Source of the DNA: Pseudevernia furfuracea | Taxonomy: Eukaryota; Ascomycota; Lecanoromycetes; Lecanorales; Parmeliaceae | Assembly: GCA_022315425.1 (NCBI GenBank) | Contig: JAIUPT010000039.1 | Span: forward strand, 1,054,001-1,118,000 | Direction of reading: 5' to 3' | DNA length: 64,000 bases | Shown: positions 33,590 through 43,190 of the stretch, one piece after another | How the letters are laid out: every line of letters begins with the position of its first letter | Numbering within the stretch: the stretch's first letter is position 1 | Made by a program: the position numbers and the translations under genes | The notes under the pieces: model-generated | The model's input: only the letters and a program-made list of their open reading frames with translations | Databases searched by the model: none | Told to the model about the DNA's origin: nothing

Positions 33590-34980
33590 ATGGTAAGCAC
33601 AACCCGGCTCCCTCAGACCTCCACCACTAATTCTGTCGTCTAGGCGTCCACCCTCGACACCAAAAAGCGTCTCGCACTCGCCATAATCGACTTCCTTTCC
33701 ACCTCCCTCAAAGACGGCACCCTGACCCCCGAAGACGCCGAGAGCATAGAAATAGCCACCTCGTGCATCGCCGACACCTTCCACGTCGACCCCGGCAACA
33801 AATCCCACATGTCAGACGCCATCGGCTCGCAATCCCTCCTGAGCATCTACGGCGTGTACGAGAAATTCAAAGGCAAGGACACCGGCGCCGCGGCGGCGGC
33901 ACCGAAACCCCAAGCCGCCCCCGCACCCGCACCCGGCCCCTCCTCCTCCTCCCCCTCTTCCACCACGACGCCGGAATCCGAGGCCTTCAAATCCCAAGGC
34001 AACGCCGCCATGGCGCGCAAAGACCACGCCGCCGCCATCGCCCTCTACACCCGCGCCATCGCCCTCGCCCCCTCCAACCCCATCTACCTCTCCAACCGCG
34101 CCGCCGCCTACAGCGCCTCCCACAACCACGCCGACGCCTGCACCGACGCCGAAATGGCCGTCGCGGCGGACCCCAAGTACACCAAGGCGTGGTCGCGGCT
34201 GGGGCTCGCGCGGTTCGTGCTCGGGGACGCGAGGGGCAGCATGGAGGCGTACGGGAAGGGCATCGAGTTCGAGGGCAACGGCGGGAGCGAGGCGATGAAG
34301 AAGGGGTTCCGGACCGCCAAGGAGAAGGTGGACGAGTCCGAGAGGGAGAGGGCGGCGGGGGGGTTGGAGGAGGATTTGGATGACGGGACTAGTGCGAGGG
34401 GTGCCGCTGGGGGTGCCGGTGGTGGTATGCCGGATTTGTCCGCGTTGGCCGGCATGATGGGCGGTGCCGGCGGCGGCGGGAGAGGTGGCGGAGGAGGGGG
34501 AGGTATGCCCGATCTGGGTAGCCTGATGAGCAACCCCATGTTCGCGAATATGGCGCAGAATCTCATGAGCAATCCCGAGGCGCTGCAGGGGTTGATGAAT
34601 AATCCGCAACTGAGGGGCATGGCGGAGAGATTCGGACTCGGCGGCGGTGGCGGTGGTGGTGGTGGTGGGGGTGGAGGTGGAGGTGGAGGAGGAGGCATGC
34701 CTGATCTGAGCGCTTTGGCGGGCATGATGGGTGGCGGGGGCCGGGGAGGTGCAGGCGCAGGTGCAGGTGCAGGCGCAGGGACTGGTGAGGGCGGAGGCGG
34801 GGGCATGCCGGACCTGGCGAGTATGATGAATGATCCGAACATTGCTGAGATGTGAGTTTTTGAACCCCCCCCCCCTGCGTTTCGTTTTTCTCCATGGGTC
34901 GGGGAGGGAATTGACAGTGATACAGGGCTCGGAATATGATGGGTGGAGGCAGAGGCGGGGGTGCTGGTAGGGGATCATAA
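33590..34980 (+). CDS. SGT2: Sgt2/SGTA-like co-chaperone (TPR, Gly/Met-rich)
   Basis: Three exons (33590-33592, 33644-34851, 34926-34980) encode about 421 residues. The first coding exon is only the ATG, followed at once by a 51-bp intron. The N-terminus (LALAIIDFLSTSLKDGTL, then VEKF-like YGVYEKF) is the Sgt2 dimerisation domain that binds Get4-Get5. Three TPR units follow (EAFKSQGNAAMARKDHAAAI, then LYTRAIALAPSNPIYLSNRA, and AVAADPKYTKAWSRLGLARF) for Hsp70/Hsp90 binding. The C-terminal substrate-binding part has LMSNPMF, NLMSNPEALQGLMNNPQ repeats (STI1-like) and a GMPDL motif seen four times between long glycine runs. Role: capture of tail-anchored membrane proteins for the GET pathway in the cytosol. 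It is longer than usual (about 310-350 residues) because of the glycine linkers. Confidence 0.93.
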
Positions 34981-35509
34981 AGTTTTTGTAATGCATTCGA
35001 GTGGACGGATGGGCATCCTTCCTTCCTCGATTATGTTATGTGGAATGTTCTATTCTATACCTAGATAGATAGCAATCCATCCATCCATCCATCCATCCAT
35101 CCATCCATCCATCCATTTTCACACACGAGGGGGTGATGATGTGGAAACTATTGGGTAAGAAATTCGAGGGCCTTCGGTTTTGAGCTACACCTATTGATAA
35201 GAGTAGAGATATAACCCGCTATGGTGTGGACATTCACTAACTAGAGAGACCATCATGTTGAACCATGTTCACTCCGGAGACCCGACCGACCGAGTATGAG
35301 ACGACGATACTCATCCCGATTGTGGACTAGGATGCATTTGCACCGAGCAATAACGGGAAAAGTATCAAAGGCTCGCTCGCTCCCATCTTGGGTTAAGTAA
35401 GTACTCACGGCAAATAAGAACCGGCGGAGCCAAATCTCATCGAGGGGGACCCCCAAGCCTAAGCACTTGATCATTCACGAGGGCGCTATGACCCTCTTTA
35501 CACAACATT
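34981..35509. other. Intergenic, convergent ends of SGT2 and NPR3
   Basis: About 530 bases between convergent genes, with a tetranucleotide microsatellite listed separately. No other feature seen. Confidence 0.5.
35075..35116. repeat. (ATCC)n microsatellite
   Basis: About ten perfect copies of a four-base unit lie just downstream of SGT2. Likely polymorphic in length between strains; no function implied. Confidence 0.9.
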
Positions 35510-37768
35510 TCACCAATGCCTCCCCCTGACCAACAACCCCATCCCCTCCCACCCACCAATCAACTCCGCCACCCGCTTCCGTTTCCATCCCTCCCGGACT
35601 GGAATCGTCTCAATGGCATGATGCCCGTCGAAGTAATTGACGCATTTGTCCCAGGCTGACTGCGAGTCGGCGCCTTGGGTGTTGAGGATGTGGGTGGAGA
35701 TGGCGGAGAGGTAGAGGGAGGGGAGGGCGGATGCGAGACGTGGGTTTGGGATTAGGCAGGGGGTGTGGGGGGTTGTGGGGTGGGGGATTGGGAGGGTGGT
35801 GTGGGTGCTTGAGGTGGGAGAGGGGGAATTGGAGGATGTGTGGGATGGCGGGACGCTTAGGGCTGTACTGGAGGTGTCGGTGTCGGCGTCGGTTTCGTCC
35901 GTGCTTTCGGTTTCTGAAGGTATTTTGTTCTTGCGTGATGCGTTCATTGCTGTCTCCTTGGCCACTGCTTCTTTGATGTGGGCGGGTACTCGCACCCACG
36001 CAAATGTTCGGAGCTGAGTCACCCAGCCTCCGCGCATCAGCCAGGCCAGGATATCCATGTACGTTGGCTTGTGGTCTTTGCTTGGGATGAGGCTTGAGTA
36101 TAGCCTCGGCGTGAATGAGAGCATGTTGAGAATCTTGGGTAATGGTGGAAGCGCAGGAAAGGCTTTGGCAAAATTGTGAGATGCTGTTACTAGGTTCCGC
36201 ATGTCGGCATTCGGTGACACAATGTAGACGTCGCGTTGGTGGAGTGGTGGGATTGCTCGGGCACGTCGCCAGTAGATGAGGTGGGAGGCGAGGAATTGGA
36301 TGTCGGTGAGGGGGATACCTGAGGATTGGGAGATTTGCAGGAAAGATTTGTTGGATGTAGTAACCCGAAGGTAATGCGTCAAAGGCCCAGTGATGGGAGA
36401 TGCGGTGGCATTGATATCTGCCATGATGGAATGAAGGTCTGATAGTAACAGGAGGGTGAAATGTGCCCCTAGTTGGGGTCCATTTCCATGGACATCGTCG
36501 TCTGTTGGCATGGAATTGGCGGTCGTGAGCCAGAGGCCTGGCAGCTGGGGAGCAAGTGCGTTTGGGAGTATTGAGATGGAAGTGGGGAACGGAATCTGGA
36601 GAGATAGAGACAAGGCCGGACTCAAACTGATATGGGCGATTCGGGAAGCGGTGATGCTGTTGTAGAGGGTTGATATAGCTTTCGCAAGACTAGACCGCGA
36701 GATTATGTCGTGATACAACGTCGCTATATTTTGCTTTTCGCCTGTACATATCAGCATAGTCAAAACGGCTGCTGACCGTGTCTTACTGTTTGATTTGTCC
36801 ATGTGTTTCGTCAACGAGGTGATCACAGCTGTTTCTCTCGCCACATAACCTGAGCGGGTTTGTTCCCACTTCATAGCCTTAGAAAGTTTCCTAGTGACAT
36901 TGTCGTACATCTCTTTCACCCGTAGATGATATTCAAGCGGTGGCGGTAAGAGCACGAAGACAACGTGAAACATTGCCAAAGGCTTCTGTTTTTCCTTGTT
37001 TGGTGGGAGCATGTCTGACTTGCTAGTTCTATTGCTCTTCGTGTCCGGTATCTTTTCGACAGGCTCACCTTCCTCGATCACCTCTTCCTTCTTCAAGGTC
37101 TCTTCATCCCGATGCGAGTCCGACTGGCTCTCCATTCCAGTGTCTAGGCCCGATGTTCCACTGTCCTGATTCGCATAATCAAACGTCTCGACTTTTGCGC
37201 CCCTGTCTAGCTCTCGAACGTCTTTGACCTTCTCTGCAGTCACATTACTTTTGCTGGAGGACCTTCTTGGTTTCCTTGGTTTCTTCCAGGTACCGTCCGG
37301 CCTCGCAAAAACCGGGCGGCCGAGAAACACCTTGTCATTCAAGCCAACCTCGAACCTCTTCTTATGACCGCTTACAGAGGGTAGTAGCACCTTTGACAGA
37401 ACACTAGACTGGTAGCCGAATAGGTCATTCCATTGTAGCTTCGCCTTGACCCCTTTCAACCCATCACTCTTCTCTGGTGACACGGAGCCAATCTCATCCA
37501 CTTCGGGAGTACTTTTTCCTGTACCAGTCTCCTCCTTTTGCTCAATGGGTTTGAGGACCTCTGCTGAAGAGTCATGGCTTTCGTCATCGCTTGATGAGCT
37601 GGATGAATCGTCGTCCGTAGGACTCTCTTCGAACATGTCTCTGAATTGCGAATTGTCCTCACCCGGTTTTGGTGGGTAGTGAAAGACGATGCGTGGCTCA
37701 GATGTCGTTTTTACCAGCAAAAGTATCGCAATGAGGCAAGGGTTTGGAGGCAGAGGATAGGATGCCAT
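35510..37768 (-). CDS. NPR3: Nitrogen permease regulator 3 (GATOR1/SEACIT subunit)
   Basis: Start at 37768 (MASYPLPPNPCLIAILLLV), the conserved longin-like beginning of Npr3 with SEPRIVFHYPPKPGEDNS. An in-frame 45-bp intron (36788-36744, GTAAGA...TACAG) probably interrupts the frame, giving about 737 residues. An acidic Ser/Asp-rich insert follows (DDDSSSSSSDDESHDSS), then LKVLLPSVS-like DLFGYQSSVLSKVLLPSV. Further on are LAMFHVVFVLLPPPLEYH and, near the C-terminus, YMDILAWLMRGGWVTQLRTF and the winged-helix end HAIETIPVREGWKRKRV. Npr3 with Npr2 and Iml1 forms the Rag/Gtr GTPase-activating complex that lowers TORC1 activity on vacuoles when amino acids run short. All core blocks are present; the Ser/Thr-rich insert near the C-terminus is species-variable. 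Confidence 0.95.
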   Translation of the reverse strand: MASYPLPPNPCLIAILLLVKTTSEPRIVFHYPPKPGEDNSQFRDMFEESPTDDDSSSSSSDDESHDSSAEVLKPIEQKEETGTGKSTPEVDEIGSVSPEKSDGLKGVKAKLQWNDLFGYQSSVLSKVLLPSVSGHKKRFEVGLNDKVFLGRPVFARPDGTWKKPRKPRRSSSKSNVTAEKVKDVRELDRGAKVETFDYANQDSGTSGLDTGMESQSDSHRDEETLKKEEVIEEGEPVEKIPDTKSNRTSKSDMLPPNKEKQKPLAMFHVVFVLLPPPLEYHLRVKEMYDNVTRKLSKAMKWEQTRSGYVARETAVITSLTKHMDKSNSKTRSAAVLTMLICTGEKQNIATLYHDIISRSSLAKAISTLYNSITASRIAHISLSPALSLSLQIPFPTSISILPNALAPQLPGLWLTTANSMPTDDDVHGNGPQLGAHFTLLLLSDLHSIMADINATASPITGPLTHYLRVTTSNKSFLQISQSSGIPLTDIQFLASHLIYWRRARAIPPLHQRDVYIVSPNADMRNLVTASHNFAKAFPALPPLPKILNMLSFTPRLYSSLIPSKDHKPTYMDILAWLMRGGWVTQLRTFAWVRVPAHIKEAVAKETAMNASRKNKIPSETESTDETDADTDTSSTALSVPPSHTSSNSPSPTSSTHTTLPIPHPTTPHTPCLIPNPRLASALPSLYLSAISTHILNTQGADSQSAWDKCVNYFDGHHAIETIPVREGWKRKRVAELIGGWEGMGLLVRGRHW

Positions 37769-37842
37769 GGCGCCAACGAACCAACTGTCAATGCTAAATG
37801 CTCCAACTATAGTGCTGTGTTGAGGGACGGACGTCTCAATGA

Positions 37843-38172
37843 TCAAGATATCTTCTTGCCATCATCCCTAACCTTATGTGCCGTTGCTCCACCCGCGTGA
37901 TTTGGTATAGGTTCCGTCTTTTCGTCTTCTGCAAATCCAAGATTCTTCATTTCATCAGGCGCCATTAGATTGTTCTCCATCCGACATTTGAGATATTCCT
38001 TTGCCATCATTCGACATTCCTGGTCGTTGGTTCCCTTGACTCTGCGCAAACATCGGAGATAGTCTGCTATGATGGGCTTGCACTCTCCGTCGTGGTCAAG
38101 GGGAAAGCTCCCTCGCTCAGGCGGGATAGGTTTGGCGCTTTTTTGTCCTCCGCCGGGTCCACCGAAACTCAT
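37843..38172 (-). CDS. COX19: Cox19, twin CX9C copper-relay assembly factor for cytochrome oxidase
   Basis: 109 residues in one exon, starting MSFGGPGG with PPERGSFPLDHDGEC. The twin CX9C pairs are CKPIIADYLRC and CRMMAKEYLKC, which form the helical hairpin of this intermembrane-space protein family. Cox19 is imported by Mia40-Erv1 and helps deliver copper to cytochrome c oxidase with Cox11. The start is the conserved MSFG; the longer frame upstream is not needed. Only 74 bases separate its stop from the NPR3 start on the same strand, so the NPR3 promoter must lie within or beside COX19. Confidence 0.95.
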   Translation of the reverse strand: MSFGGPGGGQKSAKPIPPERGSFPLDHDGECKPIIADYLRCLRRVKGTNDQECRMMAKEYLKCRMENNLMAPDEMKNLGFAEDEKTEPIPNHAGGATAHKVRDDGKKIS

Positions 38173-38588
38173 CGCCCTTAACCAACACTTCAACAAGCCT
38201 TATGTGGTTATATGCTGGGTTGTCATAGTGTGGACTACAGTCTATTGTTGAGAGGCTGGTTGACTCAAAAAGACATCCGCAGGGTGGTCTTCCATCAGGC
38301 AAGCCAAGTCGGAGCCTTGGAACCTCGGAAGTTCGGAAGTTCGGAAATTCGGAACTCGCACGGGCACGGAACTGGACCGCTACACTCTAGTGGGGAGGGT
38401 GTATGACTCTTCAAAACCATCGACGAGAGCTATGAGTTCCGAATCTTCTCTTGTCGCGAATCAAAAGAGGAAAGGATTTGGGTCCGGTGGTGAACAGACT
38501 TCCGGACGCTTTGAAGCCTTGAACATATTTAGGTCATCGCAAGCGATTCATTGGCTCATATTCGTATCCTAGTTGTCACCATCAAGGC
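38173..38588. other. COX19 upstream region with short tandem repeat
   Basis: About 415 bases upstream of COX19. Contains three to four copies of an 8-base unit like cggaagtt at about 38326-38355. No gene is seen. Confidence 0.5.
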
Positions 38589-38699
38589 TCAGCAATGGAC
38601 CCCTGAGCTTGCCATCCCGCGCTGACATTCCGACGCTCCAAGACCATCAGCACATCTTTCGCTTCCGCGGCATCCAACCGCTCCCCATCCTCTCCCTTG

Positions 38700-39260
38700 T
38701 CTTTGTGGCTCGATAGCGAACGATGCGGCCGTCTGGTCATCCTTCCAGATCAGGGTTTGTTTGCTTGCGGCTTTTCGGCCATGACTGCTATGAGGAAGAT
38801 GAGGGAAAAGGGCAACGGACAGGACGGGGACGATCAGCCAGCGGAAGTCGACGCTGATGTAGGTTTTTGTTGTAGGTAGGTAGGTAGCTGTGCTTGGGGT
38901 GGAGTCCGGGATGTCGGAGGTTGTGCGCATGGCTGTATTCCATTGCTTGGATTTAGATTAGTAGCTTCGCCGGCATGATACTGAGACTGCTCATCCGAGA
39001 GATAAGGAAGCGGCCGTCACCGTTTGACATGCTCGTCCCCAGCATTCGCCAGCAGATCAAGCACGCCCTGTATGCCTCCTGGATTGCCACTGTACAATGT
39101 ATCTGCGAGAGCGGCGCGCAGCCTCGCTCGTCACGTCGTTGATATTCAAGTCTTAGGGTGACGCGCCAGAATAGTCGCCGGAGAATGTCGCTGCCGCGAG
39201 GTAATTGTTGAACGTGTCGCGAGTATTGTGCTCCATCCAAATATTCTCTGCCTTGAGCGT
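38700..39260 (-). pseudogene. Remnant of a DUF3176-type membrane protein gene
   Basis: On the minus strand the 38930-38589 frame contains TYISVDFRWLIVPVLSVALF followed by SKQTLIWKDDQTAASFAIEP. This resembles the last helix and tail (Y-x-x-V-x-W-x-W-L-x-x-P ... W-K-x-x-x-x-A) of a common fungal membrane family, DUF3176 (from memory). Upstream blocks (MEHNTRDTFNNYLAAATFSG and GVLDLLANAGDEHVK, about 39040-39260) look like the same gene but lie in different frames and are cut by stops. I therefore call a decayed copy. The family name is an inference from the tail only. Confidence 0.4.
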
Positions 39261-39477
39261 TAGTTGCTGCCATTGCGGTGATACAGTATCCGTTGTTCCT
39301 TGGCTCTGGGAGACGGGTCACCAGTTGAGATCTATTTTTTTTTGTCTTAAGAGCTTTTGATGATGACGCCGTGCTTTTATCTATTCTACATATCAGCGTG
39401 ACAGCAACACATTATATGATACACTATTAATGTTTTCTTATTAATAGAGTCAGACCGTAGTCGCAATCCGGACAGTC

Positions 39478-40344
39478 TTATCCTCTATCCCCAAAGCAAA
39501 AGCCCAGACAAGCAATATAAGCCACAGAACAGACGCCGACTATCATAGCGCCGCCGCCGCCGCCTTCTCCTCCTCTCAACCCCCCTCTCACCCATGCGAA
39601 CGGGTTCAGAGCTCCCATGCCAGCTGCCGCGGCAGTAACCGAAGGTGTCGTTCGCGCCGAAGTCGTCGACGCCGGCGCAACCCGCTGTACCGTCGAAGCC
39701 GCCGTCGTAGCGGCGGTAGAAGAAGAAGAAGAGGAAGCAGAAGAGGTCGTGGCAGGCGTAGAGACGGCCGCTTTCACAGTCCCTGGCCGCGACGTGGCGG
39801 TCGGAGGATTACATTTGGCGCTGGCTGTGTTTGCGCACCTGCTGCTGCTGCTGGCGTTGTTGTCGTCGTCGCTTTCTGGGCTGTCGCCGCTATCGGTATC
39901 GCCGCTGTCTCCTGAGTCGTCGCCACTTTCGTTCTTGCTTTTGGGTTGGTCGGGTTTGTCGTCATCGTCGTCCTCGTCGTCGTCGTCGTCATCGTCATCT
40001 TTCTTCTTGGGTTCCGAGGCGGGGCTTGGTGCCCCTTCAGGCTCTGTGGGTTCGGTTGGTACTTTTGGTACCGTGGCGGGCTTTGGTGCTGCTACTGGTG
40101 CTGGTGCACCTTCTTGGGGGGCTCGAGGGACCAAGGCTGCGACGTGGTTGTGGAGTCTCTGGGAGACACGGTCGTTTCTTTTGCTATCCGGGCGATAATC
40201 AGCAACGGGACGAGGCTCGATGGCTACTGCATCTGCTCTGGGGGAGCGAAGGTTCGCGGCGACCAGGTCACTCGTATGTCCAGTGATGCCTATGGAGAAG
40301 CCTAATAACAAGGATGTTGTCGTGAGGGAATAGGAGAGATACAT
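39478..40344 (-). CDS. Low-complexity secreted protein, possible GPI/TM-anchored
   Basis: 288 residues in one exon from the ATG at 40344, which gives a signal peptide (YLSYSLTTTSLLLGFSIGITG). Then come an Ala/Pro/Val-rich stretch, a long aspartate run (about 39960-40010) flanked by Lys and Glu, a Ser/Asp-rich region, and a Ser/Thr/Ala-rich stretch. At the end are a Gly-rich piece (GGLRGGEGGGGGAMI) and a final hydrophobic segment (VGVCSVAYIACLGFCF). The layout (signal peptide, Ser/Thr-rich stalk, C-terminal hydrophobic tail) fits a cell-wall or GPI-anchored surface protein. No enzyme domain is visible. Only two cysteines flank the middle (RCANTASAKC). Function unknown. Confidence 0.6.
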   Translation of the reverse strand: MYLSYSLTTTSLLLGFSIGITGHTSDLVAANLRSPRADAVAIEPRPVADYRPDSKRNDRVSQRLHNHVAALVPRAPQEGAPAPVAAPKPATVPKVPTEPTEPEGAPSPASEPKKKDDDDDDDDEDDDDDKPDQPKSKNESGDDSGDSGDTDSGDSPESDDDNNASSSSRCANTASAKCNPPTATSRPGTVKAAVSTPATTSSASSSSSSTAATTAASTVQRVAPASTTSARTTPSVTAAAAGMGALNPFAWVRGGLRGGEGGGGGAMIVGVCSVAYIACLGFCFGDRG

Positions 40345-41661
40345 TTTTGAAATCTCCAATTGTATAGAAACTGTTGATGGTGAAATTTGGAGGTTTGAAT
40401 CCCGCTGGAGCAGAATGACCACTACCTCAGCCCTCTTCTTATGGGAGACGAGGCGACTAGTGGGACCAGGGTTCGGTTGAGGCTATATCTTAGAGACTTA
40501 GGGTGGCACGGGTGGCATGTGTCTTCGAACTAGGAGGCTAGGGACACAAGATATACTTTTCAGTGGGTTTCGCCGACACGACTAAATTCTCGACTGAATA
40601 TGTATTAGCATCACACATTGATCTGTTCGACGGGTCAAAGGAGATTCAAGAAGCGCGCGCAGCAGTGATCAGAGTTACTCCGTGCAGATCAAACTACTTA
40701 TGAGAATACATGAGAATACTTAAGGGGTAGATGATATTCCAGGCCAGCCATTAATTCTCGTTGAAGAGTCATTATTCTCGTTGCCCCCCCCCCCCCCCCC
40801 CCCCGGTCCAGGCTCGAGCACGTTAGACTTGACCCTGGACCCAAGGCTGAGGCGGCCCGGAGGTCGCGCGCTGAACGTTAGCCTTTAGGGCGCTGGACGA
40901 ATAGGGTTACGATGCGCTTCCTCGGACGTCGCCCCTAAGGTACCTTAATACTAAAATAGCCCTACGACTTTTAGCCCTAAATATTTTCAGCGCGAGAATG
41001 CCAGCACGCAGCAACTTATTGTGTACAGTTTTAAAGGCTCAGTCCGTCGCCCTCTGAAAGTTAGGCCAAAGAAGTACAAAACTTCTTCGCATTCGGACTT
41101 TAACTCGAGCGGAAATCGGCAAAAAACCCCCCCCCCCCCTGAGCTTACATATTCGTAAAGCCCTCCCTGGAATATTTAATCGGATGAAAATATAAGCGCA
41201 GCAATCGGCATCAATCCAGGGATCAACCTTTGTCAAGTAACAAGTTGATGTTATAGTAGTATTTAGGTAGGATGTAGTGGCGGTGTAAGAGCATCGATAG
41301 AGGGCGAGATAGATGGAAAGAGTGAGGTAGGGATTAAATGCGATACAGATGATTGAGAAGCTAAAGATATAAGTTAGAGTAGTAAGAATGATTTTTTTAT
41401 TCTGAAGGGGTAGGTAGGTGGAATACTGCAGTATCCTCTGAGTCGCTATTCGAAAAGTTGTCGGTACTTGATCCAGTCCCCTTTCTGTAGTCATGTCCGG
41501 ACCGCTTGGCCGAATCGTTTTTGTCCAGTTTGTCATCGGCTTGAAATGCATGTCGTTCGCCGCTCGTCGAGGGTTTGTCCTAAAGACTCTCGGTGGTCGA
41601 TTCTTACGGAATTTGATCTCATATCCCCGCTTTCACTTCCTCCTCAAAGGACTTTTGCTCC
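40345..41661. other. Intergenic with two poly-C tracts
   Basis: About 1.3 kb without a supported gene. Open frames such as minus 41551-41039 show no recognisable domain. Poly-C tracts are listed separately. Confidence 0.45.
40784..40804. repeat. Poly-C homopolymer (21 C)
   Basis: An uninterrupted run of 21 cytosines, unusually long for a fungal genome. A second run of 13 C is at 41127-41139 and one of 11 C in the second SGT2 intron (34865-34875). Length in the assembly may be inexact. Confidence 0.85.
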
Positions 41662-42560
41662 TCAATGGACTCTCATTCCTTCATGGCTTTTCGTTCCTTC
41701 TTTCTTCTCGGCCTTCTTGCCCCGCCTCCCCTTCTTGGACTGTTTGGAAGAGACCGTGTCCATCGCCGTGACCGCGGGCTCTTGTTCCACCTGGGAGGGT
41801 TTCACTATCGCGGGTGGACCGGAGCGTTCTGCTGGCTCCATGATGATCTCAGGCTCGTCCAACGAGAATGATTCGGTCTTCTTCACTTTCTTGACCTAAG
41901 AACATCGGGCGTGAAACGGTGAGCACCAGACTTCCTTTGATGGCTCTGCAGGATGATTGGCGCCTGCTCTAAACCTTTCACACGCCGTCTTGCCATCTTG
42001 TAGAACTCAGGTTTCATGATCTCTATTGAAGCGATAGTCCAAATCCAGACCCGTGAAAATGTTAAGATCGTAAGCCAAATGCTCAATGCCTTTTTGGATA
42101 CCAGGATGCAGGAGGGTGAATTGTTTGACAGAAGAGTGAATCCGGGTCTGCGCTGCTCGGTGACAAAATATTGAAGTTCTTCTTGCGAGGCGGGGATGAC
42201 AAGGCCCTCTGGTTGACTATGTAAGTCGCTTGGAGTCGCTGGGGCTGTGACTAGTCCAGGGAACTGCCACGCTCTCAGCTCTAGTGGAATGCTGCTACTT
42301 TGAGTGTATTGCGCTGAAATATGCTTACTGCTTGCAAGGTCAGACGGCAAGGCTCGATCCTTCGCTACGGGGTCATCCGTGGCTTCGGATTCGGCATTTT
42401 CTAGATTTGCGCTTGGTTTTGGGCTTCGATTAAAGACGGTAGAGACTCTTCGTCGACTCCCAGTGCTACTGATTTCCCACATCACCTCCGCCTTTTCGGT
42501 CGTTCCTGAAGGTATATCACTACTCGTATCCGAGTCACTGCCTGGATCTAGGTCACTGCC
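41662..42560 (-). CDS. Hypothetical protein with one hydrophobic segment (possibly degraded)
   Basis: On the minus strand a frame open from about 42600 to 41883 encodes an acidic Ser/Asp-rich start (DSGSDLDPGSDSDTSSD). It is followed by LPLELRAW-like SIPLELRAWQFPG, a hydrophobic segment (LSIWLTILTFSRVWIWTIAS) and a basic region (MARRRVKGLEQ). A frame change, perhaps a short intron ending in cttag at about 41897, leads to a Lys/Glu-rich tail (KQSKKGRRGKKAEKKEG, 41886-41662). The sequence looks coding by composition, but neither start nor splice sites are firm, and a coiled charged region beyond the stop in another frame hints at decay. Family not recognised. The given borders are approximate. 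Confidence 0.35.
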
Positions 42561-42739
42561 AGAATCTGAGCCGATGCTTGCATCCGAAGCTTCTAACCCT
42601 CAGACTACTTATAATCTTTTGGTCACCATGCTAAGCTAATCAGTCAAATCGGTTATTTCACGCTCGAGCCGTCCGAGTTTTAGACTTATTTCCCAAGCTC
42701 TAGGGTCCCTTAGTTTTGCGAGCGTGAGGAATAAGGACA

Positions 42740-43190
42740 CGGTTGAGATCCAAAGGCTACTTACGGTTGCGAGTTTTGCAGGCGAAGGTTTGCCACTGTG
42801 AAAATTTCTTTCTGAAGACGCAATTCCAGTGTTGCTTTTCGGGTTCTCAAGGATAACGAGCTTAAATCCTCGTCGGTTAGACCGTATGCCTCACGTTCTC
42901 GTCTGGTCATTCACCCCTTGACTGAGATAGTCCGGATGCGTGGAGACGCAACGGTTCGCCTTGGAAAGCACAGCCTCAATATCCTTGAGAAGTGGTCGAA
43001 AGTCTACAATCGTGTTGTTGACCAAGGTCAAATCGGGTAAGCCATCTAAAGTTCTCTCGGTAGGACTTCCTCTATCTCTTGGAGTACCTCGCCAAACTGA
43101 TGACAGGACGCCCCCATGGTACGGACGTCGCTGGCAAGCCGCTTTATCTGTGCACTCCCTGTCTTCACGCATGCTGAGAACCGACTTGTC
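42740..43190 (-). pseudogene. Fragment of a fungal STAND-protein N-terminal domain
   Basis: Three consecutive minus-strand blocks in different frames read like one helical domain: SDVRTMGASCHQFGEVLQEI (about 43100), TIVDFRPLLKDIEAVLSKAN (about 43000) and YGLTDEDLSSLSLRTRK (about 42860). Helix-rich sequence with D-F-R-x-L-L-K-D-I-E and the later G-L-T-D-E-D-L resembles the N-terminal domain found on fungal NACHT, ankyrin and related STAND proteins. Frame changes between blocks and a missing rest of gene suggest a truncated pseudogene. Assignment is by pattern only. Confidence 0.35.

Noticed and set aside
33812..34996. 394-codon open frame antisense to SGT2
   Set aside because: It mirrors the GC-rich, glycine-rich SGT2 coding strand; composition (His/Pro/Thr runs) is that of a shadow frame and no domain is seen.
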